Below, in pieces: positions 41,561-50,210 of a DNA stretch of 64,000 nt; position 1 is the stretch's first letter, and each line of letters starts with the position of its first letter. A program made the translations under genes and the position numbers. The stretch comes from Winogradskya consettensis (GTDB taxonomy: Bacteria; Actinomycetota; Actinomycetes; Mycobacteriales; Micromonosporaceae). The stretch is from positions 62,001 through 126,000 of the forward strand of contig NZ_BOQP01000017.1 in assembly GCF_018332715.1 (NCBI RefSeq), read 5' to 3'. Under the pieces are notes generated by a model, which was given only the letters and a program-made list of their open reading frames with translations, did no database searches and was not told where the DNA came from.

Positions 41561-44013
41561 CGGACCGGCACCTGGGGCAGCACGACCAGCGGCAGCGAGG
41601 TGCGGAACTGCCCAGGGGTGACCGGTTCCGCGCGTTCCTTCCACGGATCCCGGTAGCCGGCGACCGAGGCGGCCATCGCGGCATCGAGGTCCGCGGCGAG
41701 CCCCTCGGCGTCGTCCACGACGATCGCGCGGAGATGCTCGATGCCGACCCGCGGGACGAACGCGTACGTCCGTTCGAGCCAGTTGGCGTTCTCCCGGTAG
41801 TACTGCAGGAACCGGCCCGTGAGCGTGATGACCTCGTCCGCCGACCCGACCGTCGCGAGCAGATCGCCCTTGCGCACGTGCGCGCCCGCGGCACCGCCGA
41901 CGTAGATCTCCCAGCGGCCACCGTCGACGGCCACTACACCCAGGTCCTTGACGTACGCCTCGGCGCAGTTGCGCGGGCACCCGGTCACGGCGAGCTTCAT
42001 CTTCCCCGGGCCCTCGATGCCCTGGAACCGCTCCTCGATCGCGATCCCCAGCGCTGTCGAGTCACCGACCCCGAAGCGGCAGTAGTCCGAGCCGACGCAG
42101 GTCTTCACGGTGCGGAAGCTCTTGCCGTAGGCGTACCCGGACGGCATGTCGAGCTCGGCCCAGATCTGCGGCAACTTCTCCTTCGGCACCCCGAGCAGGT
42201 CGATGCGCTGCCCGCCGGTGAGCTTGACCATGGGTACGTCGTGCCGCTCGGCCACCTCCGCGATCCGGCGCAGCTGCGCGGGGGTGGTGACGCCGCCCTT
42301 CATCTGCGGCACGACCGAGAACGTGCCGTCGCGCTGGATGTTCGCGTGCACCCGGTCGTTGATGAAACGGGCGTCGCGCTCGTCGACGTACTCGGCGCCC
42401 CACATCATCTTCAGCAGCGAGGCGAGACCCATCTTGCTCTTCGCGTCCTCCTCGCCGCCGGGGACGAGCGTCGCGAACACCGACGACACCGACCGCAGCC
42501 CGTGGGTGCGGATCGCGTGCATCAGCTCCGGCTTCGGCATGGGTACGCCGGGCACGTACCACGAAGCCCCGGGGTCCTCCTCCGCCTCGCCACCGGCGGC
42601 CCACTCGACGATCTGCTGGACCAGGCCCTTGCACGTCCCGCAGCCCTTGCCCGCCCGCGTTCTGTCCATGACGCCGCTGACGGTCCGGCAGCCGCCGTGC
42701 ACGGTCTGCACGATGGTGGCCTTGCTGACCCCGTTGCAGTTGCAGACCTGCGCGTCGTCGGCGAGTTCGGCCGCGCTCACCTCGGCAGGCGGGCCACCCA
42801 GGTCGAACATCAGCTCGACGCGGTCCTCCGGCAGCGCGAGGCCACGGTCGAACGCCTGCATCAGGAACGCGACCTTGGAGACGTCACCGACGAGCGTGGC
42901 GCCGATGAGCCGGCCGTCGCGGATGACGACGCTCTTGTAGATCCCCTTGCGGGGTTCGCTGAACACGAGCGTCTCGTCGTCGTCGCGTTCGGCTTCCTTG
43001 ACGCCCATCGCGGCCACGTCGACACCGGCCACCTTGAGCTTCGTCGCCACGCGGGAGCCGTGGTACGCGGCGTGCGGGTCGCGGCCGGTCAGGTGGTCGG
43101 CGAGGACCTTGGCCTGTTCCCACAGGGGGGCTACCAGCCCGTACGTCTCGCCGCGGTGCTGCGCGCACTCCCCCACCGCGTAGATGTCGGGCTCGTCCTG
43201 CGCCCGCATCTGGTCGTCGACGACGATCCCGCGCTCCACCACGAGCCCGGCCGTCTCCGCGACGGTGGCGTTCGCCCGGATGCCGGCCGCGACCACGACG
43301 ACGTCGCAGTCGAGGACGCGGCCGTCCTTGAGGCGGACCCCGGTGACCTCGTGCTTGCCGAGGATCTCGGTGGTGTGCGCGCCGGTCACGATGTCGATGC
43401 CGAGCTGTTCGACGCTGCGCCGCAGGATCGCGCCGCCCTGCGCGTCCAGCTGGGCGTTCATGAGATGCCCCGCCGCGTGTACGAGCGTGACGTGCCCGAG
43501 GTGGTTCTGCAGGCCGCGGGCCGCCTCCAGGCCGAGCAACCCGCCACCGATGACGACCGCCCGCTCGTGCTCGCGGGCGTAGCGGATCATCGCCCGGGTG
43601 TCGTCGAGCGTGCGGAACGCGAAGACGCCCTGGTGGTAGCCGCGGCCGGGGCGGTGGATGCCGGGGATCGGCGGCACGAAAGCGCGGCTCCCGGTGGCGA
43701 TGATCAGCTTGTCGTACGCGGTGGCGCTGCCGTCCTCGGCGTAGACCTGCTTGGCGAAGCGGTCGATGCGCGCGATCCGGGTGCCGGTGTGCAGGGTGAT
43801 GGCGTTGTCCGCGTACCAGGAGAGATCGTTGAGGAAGATGCCGGCCTCGTCCTGCACACCCGCGAGGACGTTGGAGAGCATGATCCGGTTGTAGTTGCCG
43901 TACGGCTCGTCTCCGAACACCGTGATCTCGAAGCCGCCGCCGCGGGCCAGGATCTCCTCGACCGTGCGTACCCCGGCCATCCCGTTACCGATGACGACCA
44001 GTCGCGGCGCCAT
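41557..44013 (-). CDS. nirB: nitrite reductase [NAD(P)H] large subunit
   Basis: 818 residues from ATG 44013, touching the upstream nitrate-reductase stop by one base. Order: FAD-binding reductase domain (VVIGNGMAGVRTVEEIL, about 5-17; IATGSRAFVPPIPG), NAD loop AVVIGGGLLGLEAARG, the BFD-like [2Fe-2S] domain (VCNCNGVSKATI, then GKGCGTCK), and the siroheme/[4Fe-4S] domain with ligands in KTCVGSDYCRFGVGDS and VTGCPRNCAEAYVKD. It reduces nitrite to ammonium with NAD(P)H. The length fits NirB. Siroheme is supplied by the chelatase encoded nearby. Confidence 0.95.
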   Translation of the reverse strand: MAPRLVVIGNGMAGVRTVEEILARGGGFEITVFGDEPYGNYNRIMLSNVLAGVQDEAGIFLNDLSWYADNAITLHTGTRIARIDRFAKQVYAEDGSATAYDKLIIATGSRAFVPPIPGIHRPGRGYHQGVFAFRTLDDTRAMIRYAREHERAVVIGGGLLGLEAARGLQNHLGHVTLVHAAGHLMNAQLDAQGGAILRRSVEQLGIDIVTGAHTTEILGKHEVTGVRLKDGRVLDCDVVVVAAGIRANATVAETAGLVVERGIVVDDQMRAQDEPDIYAVGECAQHRGETYGLVAPLWEQAKVLADHLTGRDPHAAYHGSRVATKLKVAGVDVAAMGVKEAERDDDETLVFSEPRKGIYKSVVIRDGRLIGATLVGDVSKVAFLMQAFDRGLALPEDRVELMFDLGGPPAEVSAAELADDAQVCNCNGVSKATIVQTVHGGCRTVSGVMDRTRAGKGCGTCKGLVQQIVEWAAGGEAEEDPGASWYVPGVPMPKPELMHAIRTHGLRSVSSVFATLVPGGEEDAKSKMGLASLLKMMWGAEYVDERDARFINDRVHANIQRDGTFSVVPQMKGGVTTPAQLRRIAEVAERHDVPMVKLTGGQRIDLLGVPKEKLPQIWAELDMPSGYAYGKSFRTVKTCVGSDYCRFGVGDSTALGIAIEERFQGIEGPGKMKLAVTGCPRNCAEAYVKDLGVVAVDGGRWEIYVGGAAGAHVRKGDLLATVGSADEVITLTGRFLQYYRENANWLERTYAFVPRVGIEHLRAIVVDDAEGLAADLDAAMAASVAGYRDPWKERAEPVTPGQFRTSLPLVVLPQVPVR

Positions 44014-46469
44014 CAGACCTCCACCAGCCCGAGGTCCACGACGACGGTCCCGGTGAGCCCCGCCGGGGCGGCGAGCCACAGCTCGACCGTGGTGCCGGAG
44101 TCCAGGTCCTCGACCACGCGCAGCGACACGTGCACGTCGCTCCTGGCGCCGATCGGGAAGTAGCGCATCGGCAGGCCGTCGCGCATCAGGACCGCGCAGA
44201 CGAGCTCGCCGCTGGAGTTGCCGCCCCGGAAATAGACGGCCTGGGCGACGACACCGTCGGGGACGACCAGGCGCAGGGCGCCGTCGACCGGTACGGGCTC
44301 GTCGAGCCCCTTGCCCTCGAAGGGGAAGACGCCCTGCATAAAACGCGGTGTGGAGTGCACCTCGGCCGGTCCTTTCGTCGGGGTGAGCGGCGCGATCATC
44401 ACCGCGCACGCTTTGAACGCGGGCATCCGGGAGTGCCGGTCCAGCGCGGGGTCGGTCAGCGTGTTGATGCCGGGCCAGTGGAACGGCGCGAAGACCGTGT
44501 CCGGCCGGATGCCGGGGTCGCAGCGGGCCCGGAGCACCGCGGCACCACGCCGGGTGCGCAGCTCGACCAGGTCGCCGTCGGTGATGCCGTGCCGGCGGGC
44601 CAGGTCGGGGTGCAGTTCCGCCCGCGGCTCCGGGGCCGCCACGGTCAGCGACCGCACCCGGCGGGTCTGGGTCCCGCTCTGGTACTGCTGCATGTTCCGG
44701 CCGGTGGTGAGCACGTACGGGTAGTCCCGGTCGGGCAGCTCGTTCGGGTCGCGGTGCTCGACCCGGACGAAACGCGCACGCCCGTCCGCGGTCGGGAAGC
44801 CGTCGGTGAACATCCGTGGTGTCCCGGGATGGTCCTCGGCCGGGCACGGCCAGAAGACGCCGTCCTCGTCGTCGATCCGCTCGTAGGTGATGCCGGCGTA
44901 GTCGGCGAGCCCGCCCGCGCTCGCCCGGCGCAGCTCCTCGAAGACCTCGCGCGGCTCGTCGGTGAAGTAGGCACCCCGGCCCAGCCGGTCGGCGAGGTCC
45001 TTGAGGAAGCGCAGGTCGGTGCGGACCTCACCGGGTGGTTCGGCGGCCTTGCGGCGCCGGATCACCCGGCCCTCCAGGTTGGTCATCGTGCCCTCCTCCT
45101 CCGCCCACTGCGCGGTGGGCAGCACGACGTCGGCGAGGGCCGCGGTCTCGGAGAGGAAGATGTCGGAGACGACGAGCAGATCCAGGGCGCGCAGCCGCTC
45201 GATCACGTGGCTGCTGTGCGGCGCGGACACCGCGATGTTGCTCGCGAGCACGAGGAGCACGCGCACGCCGCCGGGAGTGCCGAGCCGGTCGAGCATCTCG
45301 TAGGCGGACAGCCCCGGCTGCGGCAGCTCGGCGGGGTCGATGCCCCACACCCGGCCGATGTGCTCGCGCGCGGCGGGATCGTCGAGGCGCCGGTACCCGG
45401 GCAGCTGGTCGGCCTTCTGCCCGTGCTCCCGGCCACCCTGCCCGTTACCCTGCCCGGTGATCGTCCCGTAGCCCGAGAACGGACGGCCGACCAGGCCGAG
45501 GGCGAGCGCCAGGTTGAGGTACGCCTGCGCGGTGTCCGTGCCGTTGCTGTGCTGTTCGGCGCCGCGGGCAGTGAGGATCATCGCCGGCCGCTCCCGCGCG
45601 AGCAGGTGGACGGTCTCGCGCAGCTGAGCCTCGGACACCCCGGTCATCCGCTCGACCCGCTCGGGCCAGTAACCGTTCACCGCCGCCCGCACGGCGTCGA
45701 ACCCGGTGGTCCGTCCGCTCACGAACGCGTCGTCGACCAGGCCCTCCCGGACGGCGACGTGCATCATCCCGTTCGCCAGCGCCAGGTCCGTGCCGGGCAC
45801 AGGCTGAAGATGACGGTACGCACCCCGCGCGGTCGCCGTCCGCCGCGGATCCACGACGATGTGCTTCGCTCCCATGGCCCGCCCGGCGTCCAGGAACTGC
45901 ATGGAGGGCGGCATCGCGTCGGCCGGGTTCGCGCCGACGAGCAGCACCGTACGGGCCTGAGCCACGTCCTCGAGCGGAAACGGCAGCCCACGGTCGACAC
46001 CGAGGGACCGGTTGGCCGCCGTCGCCGCCGACGACATGCAGAACCGCCCGTTGTAGTCGATCGACGAGGACCGCAGCGCGACCCGGACGAACTTCCCCAG
46101 CGTGTACGCCTTCTCGTTGGTGAGCCCGCCCCCGCCGAACGCCCCCACGCTGTCCGGCCCGTGATCACGCTGACTCGCCCCGATCGCGCCGACGATCCGG
46201 GCCAGTGCCTCCTCCCAGCTCGCCGCCCGCAACGGGCTCGACCTGTCACCCGCCACCGTGCGAACCAGCGGGGTGAGCAGCCGTTCGGGGTGGTCGAGCA
46301 GCTCCGCCGCGGTCCACCCCTTGGCGCAGAGCCCACCGCGGTTGACCGGGAAGCCGGCCGGTTCCAGGCGCAGTCCCGGCCCGTGCCCGCCCCGGGCCGG
46401 CGGCTCCGGGATCAGGTGGATGCCGCACTGCAGCGCGCAGTACGGGCAGTGCGTCTCGGTCAGCGTCAC
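44013..46469 (-). CDS. assimilatory nitrate reductase, molybdopterin/[4Fe-4S] catalytic subunit
   Basis: 818 residues from GTG 46469. N-terminal cluster ligands CPYCALQCG and LCAKGW; molybdopterin region SSIDYNGRFCMSSAATAANR with the Cys expected to bind molybdenum in the NapA/NasA group, then LLVGANPADAMPPSM and YLNLALALGLVGRPFSGYGT. The C-terminal MopB domain includes PRAELHPDLARRHGITDGDL. About 115 more residues (TPRFMQGVFPFEGKG to the end) form an extra beta-type domain not part of the standard enzyme. No separate NasB or BFD partner gene is present. First structural gene of the nitrate operon; 86 bp upstream may hold its promoter. Confidence 0.9.
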   Translation of the reverse strand: MTLTETHCPYCALQCGIHLIPEPPARGGHGPGLRLEPAGFPVNRGGLCAKGWTAAELLDHPERLLTPLVRTVAGDRSSPLRAASWEEALARIVGAIGASQRDHGPDSVGAFGGGGLTNEKAYTLGKFVRVALRSSSIDYNGRFCMSSAATAANRSLGVDRGLPFPLEDVAQARTVLLVGANPADAMPPSMQFLDAGRAMGAKHIVVDPRRTATARGAYRHLQPVPGTDLALANGMMHVAVREGLVDDAFVSGRTTGFDAVRAAVNGYWPERVERMTGVSEAQLRETVHLLARERPAMILTARGAEQHSNGTDTAQAYLNLALALGLVGRPFSGYGTITGQGNGQGGREHGQKADQLPGYRRLDDPAAREHIGRVWGIDPAELPQPGLSAYEMLDRLGTPGGVRVLLVLASNIAVSAPHSSHVIERLRALDLLVVSDIFLSETAALADVVLPTAQWAEEEGTMTNLEGRVIRRRKAAEPPGEVRTDLRFLKDLADRLGRGAYFTDEPREVFEELRRASAGGLADYAGITYERIDDEDGVFWPCPAEDHPGTPRMFTDGFPTADGRARFVRVEHRDPNELPDRDYPYVLTTGRNMQQYQSGTQTRRVRSLTVAAPEPRAELHPDLARRHGITDGDLVELRTRRGAAVLRARCDPGIRPDTVFAPFHWPGINTLTDPALDRHSRMPAFKACAVMIAPLTPTKGPAEVHSTPRFMQGVFPFEGKGLDEPVPVDGALRLVVPDGVVAQAVYFRGGNSSGELVCAVLMRDGLPMRYFPIGARSDVHVSLRVVEDLDSGTTVELWLAAPAGLTGTVVVDLGLVEV

Positions 46470-46515
46470 GCCACCGATCGTGTCGGCACAGCGTTTCGGT
46501 GACCGGCCCGCAACG

Positions 46516-46542
46516 GTTGCCGTGCCGTTCGGTAATCCTTAC
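46516..46542 (-). promoter_or_regulatory. GlnR-like half-site array before the nitrate reductase gene
   Basis: On the minus strand GTAAG, six bases, CGAAC, six bases, GCAAC: three 5-mers at the 11-bp period of the actinobacterial GlnR box (GTnAC-n6-GAAAC). Matches are partial. It lies 47-73 bp before the nitrate-reductase start, a fitting place for nitrogen control. Confidence 0.35.
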
Positions 46543-46555
46543 AACGCGCTCAAGG

Positions 46556-47203
46556 TCAATGTGAGACCGCGGCCGCGTGCACGTACCGCGCGACCACCAG
46601 ATCCTCGACCACCGGGCCGGCGCACAGCGGGGGCGTCACGAGGTCCGCCCCCGAGCGGTGCAACGACCGGTAGAACAACCCCTCTGCCAGCAGGTACGCC
46701 GCCACGCCGACCCGCCGTGCCCCCGCATCCCGCACCTCGCGCACCACGTCGGCCACCCGCCGCTCCGCGCCGGACGCATACGCGACGGTCGCGCCGAGCT
46801 GAGCCGCCACGCCGTCCACCTCCGCCCGCCACCCGGGATCGGACGACCCGGCCGCCGCCAGCACCACCGCATCCCACGGCGACGCTGCGGCGCTGAGGTG
46901 ACGGCGCATGCTCGCCACGAGGACGGCGTCCGGCCCGAGCGGCGGCGTCACCACCGCACCGCTGCCGGCGACGGCGTTCGCGATGTCCACGCGTACGTGA
47001 TGACCGGTGGAGAGCAGCAGCGGCACGACCACCGTGCCCACCCCGAAGGCCATCGTCTCGACACGCGGGTGCTGGACGTCCACATAGGTCAGCCGCACCT
47101 CGGTCCCCGGAAGCCGCAGCGCGACCCGGTCCACCAGCGCCCGGATCTGCTCCTGCCCCGCCACCGACCGCGTGCCGTGCGCCACCGCGACCAGCCGCCT
47201 CAT
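46556..47203 (-). CDS. sirohydrochlorin chelatase (CbiX/SirB family)
   Basis: 215 residues from ATG 47203, overlapping the NnaR stop by ATGA. A two-lobed chelatase: MRRLVAVAHGTRSVAGQEQI with the conserved active-site His at 9, VVPLLLSTGHHVRVDI with the second His, and a repeat-like second half (VVLAAAGSSDPGWRAE, then VAAYLLAEGLFYRSLH). This is the size of the double-domain CbiXL/SirB type. It inserts Fe2+ (or Co2+) into sirohydrochlorin; next to nirB the siroheme product is the sensible one. Confidence 0.88.
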   Translation of the reverse strand: MRRLVAVAHGTRSVAGQEQIRALVDRVALRLPGTEVRLTYVDVQHPRVETMAFGVGTVVVPLLLSTGHHVRVDIANAVAGSGAVVTPPLGPDAVLVASMRRHLSAAASPWDAVVLAAAGSSDPGWRAEVDGVAAQLGATVAYASGAERRVADVVREVRDAGARRVGVAAYLLAEGLFYRSLHRSGADLVTPPLCAGPVVEDLVVARYVHAAAVSH

Positions 47204-48312
47204 GCCGGCCCGTCCACCCGCAGCCGGTACCCACGCTTGATCACGGTCTCGATGTGGCCACCGCCGCCCAGCGCCGTCCGCAGCCGCGCGATCGCCACGT
47301 CGACCGCGTGCCCGTCCGTGCCGCGCGGGAGCGAGGCGACCAGCCGCTCCTTCGACACCACCGCGCCGGGCCGGGCGGACAGCGAGCCCAGGATCGCCAT
47401 CGCCGCCGGGGCGAGCGGCTGCACGCGGCCGTCGATCAGGACGGCGTGGCCGCGGATCTCCAGGGTGTCGCCGGCGACCGAGAGCTTGGGCGTGCGGCGG
47501 GGCAGTTCGTCGGTGACGGTCTTGACCAGGGCGCCGAGCCGGGACCGGAGCGGCATGACCACCGGGACGTCCTGCTGGACCAGCGACGCCGCGGTCACCG
47601 GTCCCACGCACGCCGCCATGGTCGGTCCGCGGAAGGCGTCCAGCACCTGACCGGCCTCGTCACCCGCGATGTCGAGCAGGGCCCGGACAGCGGGGGCGCT
47701 GGTGAAGGTGACGGCGTCGATCTGACCGGCGGTGAGCTGGGTGACCAGGCGGCGTACAGGGGTGATGTCGGATGGCAGCGTCCAGCGGTAGACCGGGATC
47801 TCCACGACGGCAGCCCCTGCCGCGCGCAGGGCGTCGGTGAGCTCGGACTGCGGGCCGCCGTGCAACTGGACGGCGATGCGGCGGCCGGCGATCCCCTGGG
47901 CGAGCAGGCGTTCGAGGATCTCCTCCGACGACTCGGTCGCGGCGGACCAGTCCTCGCTGAGGTCGGCCGCCCGGATCGCGCCGCACGGTTTGGCGCCGCG
48001 CGCGATCAGCCGGGCCCGGCCCAGGGCCGCCCGCAGCGGGTCGCCCATGCCCCACCCCTCGGCGGCTTCGAGCCAGCCGCGGAAGCCGATGCCGGTCGTG
48101 GCGACGACGATCTCGGGGGCGAGCCCGACACAGGCCGCGGTGGCGGCGTGCAGCGCCCGGTCGTCCCGCAGCGGCACGATGGTGATCGCCGGCGCGAGCA
48201 CGACCCGGGCACCGCGCCGTTCCAGCAGGGCGGCGAGCTCCTCACGGCGCCGCTCGGCGGTCACGGCGACGGTGAACCCGGCAAGCGGCCCCGGCGTGCT
48301 GGAAAGGTTCAC
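47200..48312 (-). CDS. nnaR: NnaR-type regulator: uroporphyrinogen-III synthase-like domain fused to winged helix
   Basis: 370 residues from GTG 48312. Residues 1-260 resemble HemD (LAGFTVAVTAERRREELAAL, then TFTSAPAVRALLDIAG and AACVGPVTAASLVQ); residues about 280-370 are an OmpR/PhoB-type DNA-binding domain (LAPAAMAILGSLSARPGAVV, then VDVAIARLRTALGGGGHIET and VIKRGYRLRV). This fusion is the known nitrate/nitrite assimilation activator NnaR of Streptomyces and mycobacteria. It is cotranscribed with the chelatase and precedes the nitrate operon on the same strand. Whether it still makes uroporphyrinogen III is not decidable from sequence. Confidence 0.88.
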   Translation of the reverse strand: MNLSSTPGPLAGFTVAVTAERRREELAALLERRGARVVLAPAITIVPLRDDRALHAATAACVGLAPEIVVATTGIGFRGWLEAAEGWGMGDPLRAALGRARLIARGAKPCGAIRAADLSEDWSAATESSEEILERLLAQGIAGRRIAVQLHGGPQSELTDALRAAGAAVVEIPVYRWTLPSDITPVRRLVTQLTAGQIDAVTFTSAPAVRALLDIAGDEAGQVLDAFRGPTMAACVGPVTAASLVQQDVPVVMPLRSRLGALVKTVTDELPRRTPKLSVAGDTLEIRGHAVLIDGRVQPLAPAAMAILGSLSARPGAVVSKERLVASLPRGTDGHAVDVAIARLRTALGGGGHIETVIKRGYRLRVDGPA

Positions 48313-48335
48313 CCGTCAGATGCTCGCCACGGCAG

Positions 48336-48382
48336 GTTACGCGGGGTGGCCCCGGTTGTTTCCCCCGCGATAACGCGTTATC
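48336..48382 (-). promoter_or_regulatory. nitrogen-control promoter region of nnaR: GlnR-like box and perfect palindrome
   Basis: Minus strand: TTATC, n6, GAAAC, n6, GGCCA, n6, GTAAC (48373 down to 48336); the two b-type sites match the GlnR box, the a-type sites poorly. Overlapping its upstream end is the perfect 14-bp palindrome GATAACGCGTTATC (48369-48382), a possible site for a dimeric regulator such as NnaR itself. Both lie 24-70 bp before the nnaR start. Confidence 0.45.
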
Positions 48383-48407
48383 ACAACGGCCCCGTGGATC
48401 TTGTGAG

Positions 48408-48848
48408 TCACGGGGCCGGCGGGGGCTGGATGGTGAGCTGCCCCCACTGGCCGGCCTCCGAGCGGAAGATCTGTTCGACCCGGTCGACGTCCGCCGCCAG
48501 GTCGGTGCCGGCGTCCCAGTCGAGCTCCGCTTCCTCCAGGCTGAGGGCCGCGTCGTCGTAGAGCTTGGCGACGGGGGCGAACCCGATCAACGTCTCGTAC
48601 GCGGTGACCGCCGTCGCCATCGCCGCCAGCACCGCCGCCACCACCCCGGTCACCGTGCGCCCGGTCTCCCCCAGGAGCTGTCCTGCCACGCCGGCGAGTG
48701 CCGCCAGCCCGAGCAGCGTGTTGCGCACGATGATGCCCTGGTTGTCGGCCCGATGATATTCGTCGCTGCGGCGGCGGTAGAAGGTCAGTTGGTCGGTGAT
48801 GCGCAGGTCCTTGTAGAGCCGGCGCACGGCGGCCTCGCGGTTGCTCAT
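48408..48848 (-). CDS. SLATT-domain two-TM protein (conflict-system effector type)
   Basis: 146 residues, start ATG 48848 overlapping the previous stop (ATGA). An N-terminal amphipathic part (LYKDLRITDQLTFYRRRSDE) precedes two membrane helices (about 43-60, NTLLGLAALAGVAGQLLG; about 65-86, TVTGVVAAVLAAMATAVTAY) and a C-terminal helix ALSLEEAELDWDAGTDLAAD. That is the SLATT arrangement (SMODS- and SLOG-associating two-TM effector), thought to form a pore when a nucleotide signal is sensed. It is the last gene of the SLOG-SLATT-SLATT unit. Confidence 0.8.
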   Translation of the reverse strand: MSNREAAVRRLYKDLRITDQLTFYRRRSDEYHRADNQGIIVRNTLLGLAALAGVAGQLLGETGRTVTGVVAAVLAAMATAVTAYETLIGFAPVAKLYDDAALSLEEAELDWDAGTDLAADVDRVEQIFRSEAGQWGQLTIQPPPAP

Positions 48849-49345
48849 TCCGGCTCCTTCCCCGCCTTGACGGCGATCACCGCTCGGCGCAGCGCCACCA
48901 GGCGGTCCGGGCCCGCATAGGGCCCGACGCGCGCCAGGTAGCGGAAGTGCAGGGCACGCAGCCGCTCGGCGCGCACCCGGGCCTGCAGGTATTCGTCGAT
49001 CGAGGCGCGTTCCCGGGCCCACTGGCTGCTGGTCGCCAGCAGGACCCCCGCGAGCGCGAGGACCAGGCCGGGCCAGCGCTGACCGGGCACGAGCGCCTGG
49101 ATCCCGCCCAGGGTGGTGACCAGGGCCGAGCCGAGGAGCACCAGGACCTGCTGCCGGCGGTAGGCGTTCTGCTCTTTCAGGGCCTGACGGTCGTACGCCG
49201 AGAAGACCGGCTCGACAACCGCCGCCAGCTCCGTCAGGTCGTCAGCGAGCTCCGGGTAGCGCTCCCGGGCGTCGGGCGGGATGACCGGATAGGGCTCGGC
49301 AGGTGTCCGGAGCTTGGGGAATCGCGCCAACAGCGACAGCGGCAT
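48845..49345 (-). CDS. SLATT/DUF4231-type two-TM protein
   Basis: 166 residues from ATG 49345. A soluble start (about 1-65, ERYPELADDLTELAAVVEPV) is followed by two membrane helices (about 66-85, VLVLLGSALVTTLGGIQAL; about 90-108, WPGLVLALAGVLLATSS) and the RVRAERLRALHFRYLARVGP motif that marks DUF4231/SLATT proteins. It lies 12 bp after the SLOG gene and overlaps the second SLATT gene, so the three proteins are made in step. With its neighbour it may form a hetero-oligomeric channel. Confidence 0.82.
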   Translation of the reverse strand: MPLSLLARFPKLRTPAEPYPVIPPDARERYPELADDLTELAAVVEPVFSAYDRQALKEQNAYRRQQVLVLLGSALVTTLGGIQALVPGQRWPGLVLALAGVLLATSSQWARERASIDEYLQARVRAERLRALHFRYLARVGPYAGPDRLVALRRAVIAVKAGKEPE

Positions 49346-49357
49346 GCGAAGACTTTC

Positions 49358-50077
49358 TCAGCTCGATGCCGTCAGAAGGGTACCCATCCGGTCACCAACC
49401 GCTGTGGTGTCGGATATCTGCACGATGTGGACAAGCGGCGACCCGGCGATCCGGGTGGCGAGGTCGTTGCGGCGATCCCCGAGCCGCGCCGCCGCGATCT
49501 CGTCGGCGGTGCGGCCGGATCCTTCCAGCACCAGCAGCGGGCGCCCGGCCCGCAAGCTGTGCTCCGCGTCGTCGTAGGCGATCCGCCCGCCGTTGATGAG
49601 CACGGTGAGGGCCGCCGACCCGCCCGCGACACGGGTGGCGACGTCGGCGAGCCAGGGCACCTCGGCACCCCATTCGTGACCGGGCGCCAGCACGAAGTGG
49701 GTGTGGTGCGGCTCGAGCGCGGCAGCGTCGGCCGAGGGCGCGGGCTCACCGGGCAGCGCCACCGTTCCGGCCGCGGCGACGCCGACCAGGGGAAAGCCGT
49801 TACGGGACCGACCCATCAGACGCATCACCCCTGCGTCGGTGCCGCCGTCGATCACGGTCGCGCCGCTCGCGTGGATCGCCGGGAGCAACGCCTCGGCGAC
49901 CACGGACCCCAGCTGATCCAGATCATCCCCGGTCATGCCGCCGGCACCGCCGACAACGGTGACGACCGGCCGCGGCGTGGCGAACCCGAATTCGTGCAGC
50001 GCCGCAGCCAGGTCGGCGGGACCGTCGACCCGTGCGGCGAGCGCGGTGCGGGTCCCCCCGAAGTCGATGGTGAACAC
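49358..50077 (-). CDS. SLOG-family protein of the TRPM-like LSDAT type
   Basis: 239 residues from GTG 50077 (VFTIDFGGTRTALAARV); an upstream frame into the spacer is rejected. The Rossmann-like core has VVTVVGGAGGMTGDDLDQLG, then IHASGATVIDGGTDAGVMRLMG, LVGVAAAGTVALPG, the His-rich LEPHHTHFVLAPGHEWGAE and VLINGGRIAYDDAEHSL. This is the LSDAT_prok pattern: the SLOG domain related to the N-terminus of TRPM channels, predicted to bind nucleotides such as ADP-ribose. In bacteria it is found with SLATT proteins, as here, where it would be the sensor for two membrane effectors. Confidence 0.82.
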   Translation of the reverse strand: MFTIDFGGTRTALAARVDGPADLAAALHEFGFATPRPVVTVVGGAGGMTGDDLDQLGSVVAEALLPAIHASGATVIDGGTDAGVMRLMGRSRNGFPLVGVAAAGTVALPGEPAPSADAAALEPHHTHFVLAPGHEWGAEVPWLADVATRVAGGSAALTVLINGGRIAYDDAEHSLRAGRPLLVLEGSGRTADEIAAARLGDRRNDLATRIAGSPLVHIVQISDTTAVGDRMGTLLTASS

Positions 50078-50210
50078 GACCCGTACGTTACGCGATCGGC
50101 GCCCCGGCACGAGACAGCCGGAACGCCATGGCAGTTCGGCGGCCGGTCCGGACCATAAGGCATCTCGACGCCACCGCCTCCCCGCGCCACAGTGGTACGG
50201 GGTGAGCAGA

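Noticed and set aside
41734..44163. Long plus-strand frame across nirB
   Set aside because: Antisense of nirB, which has all expected cofactor motifs; the plus frame has no ribosome site or recognisable domain.
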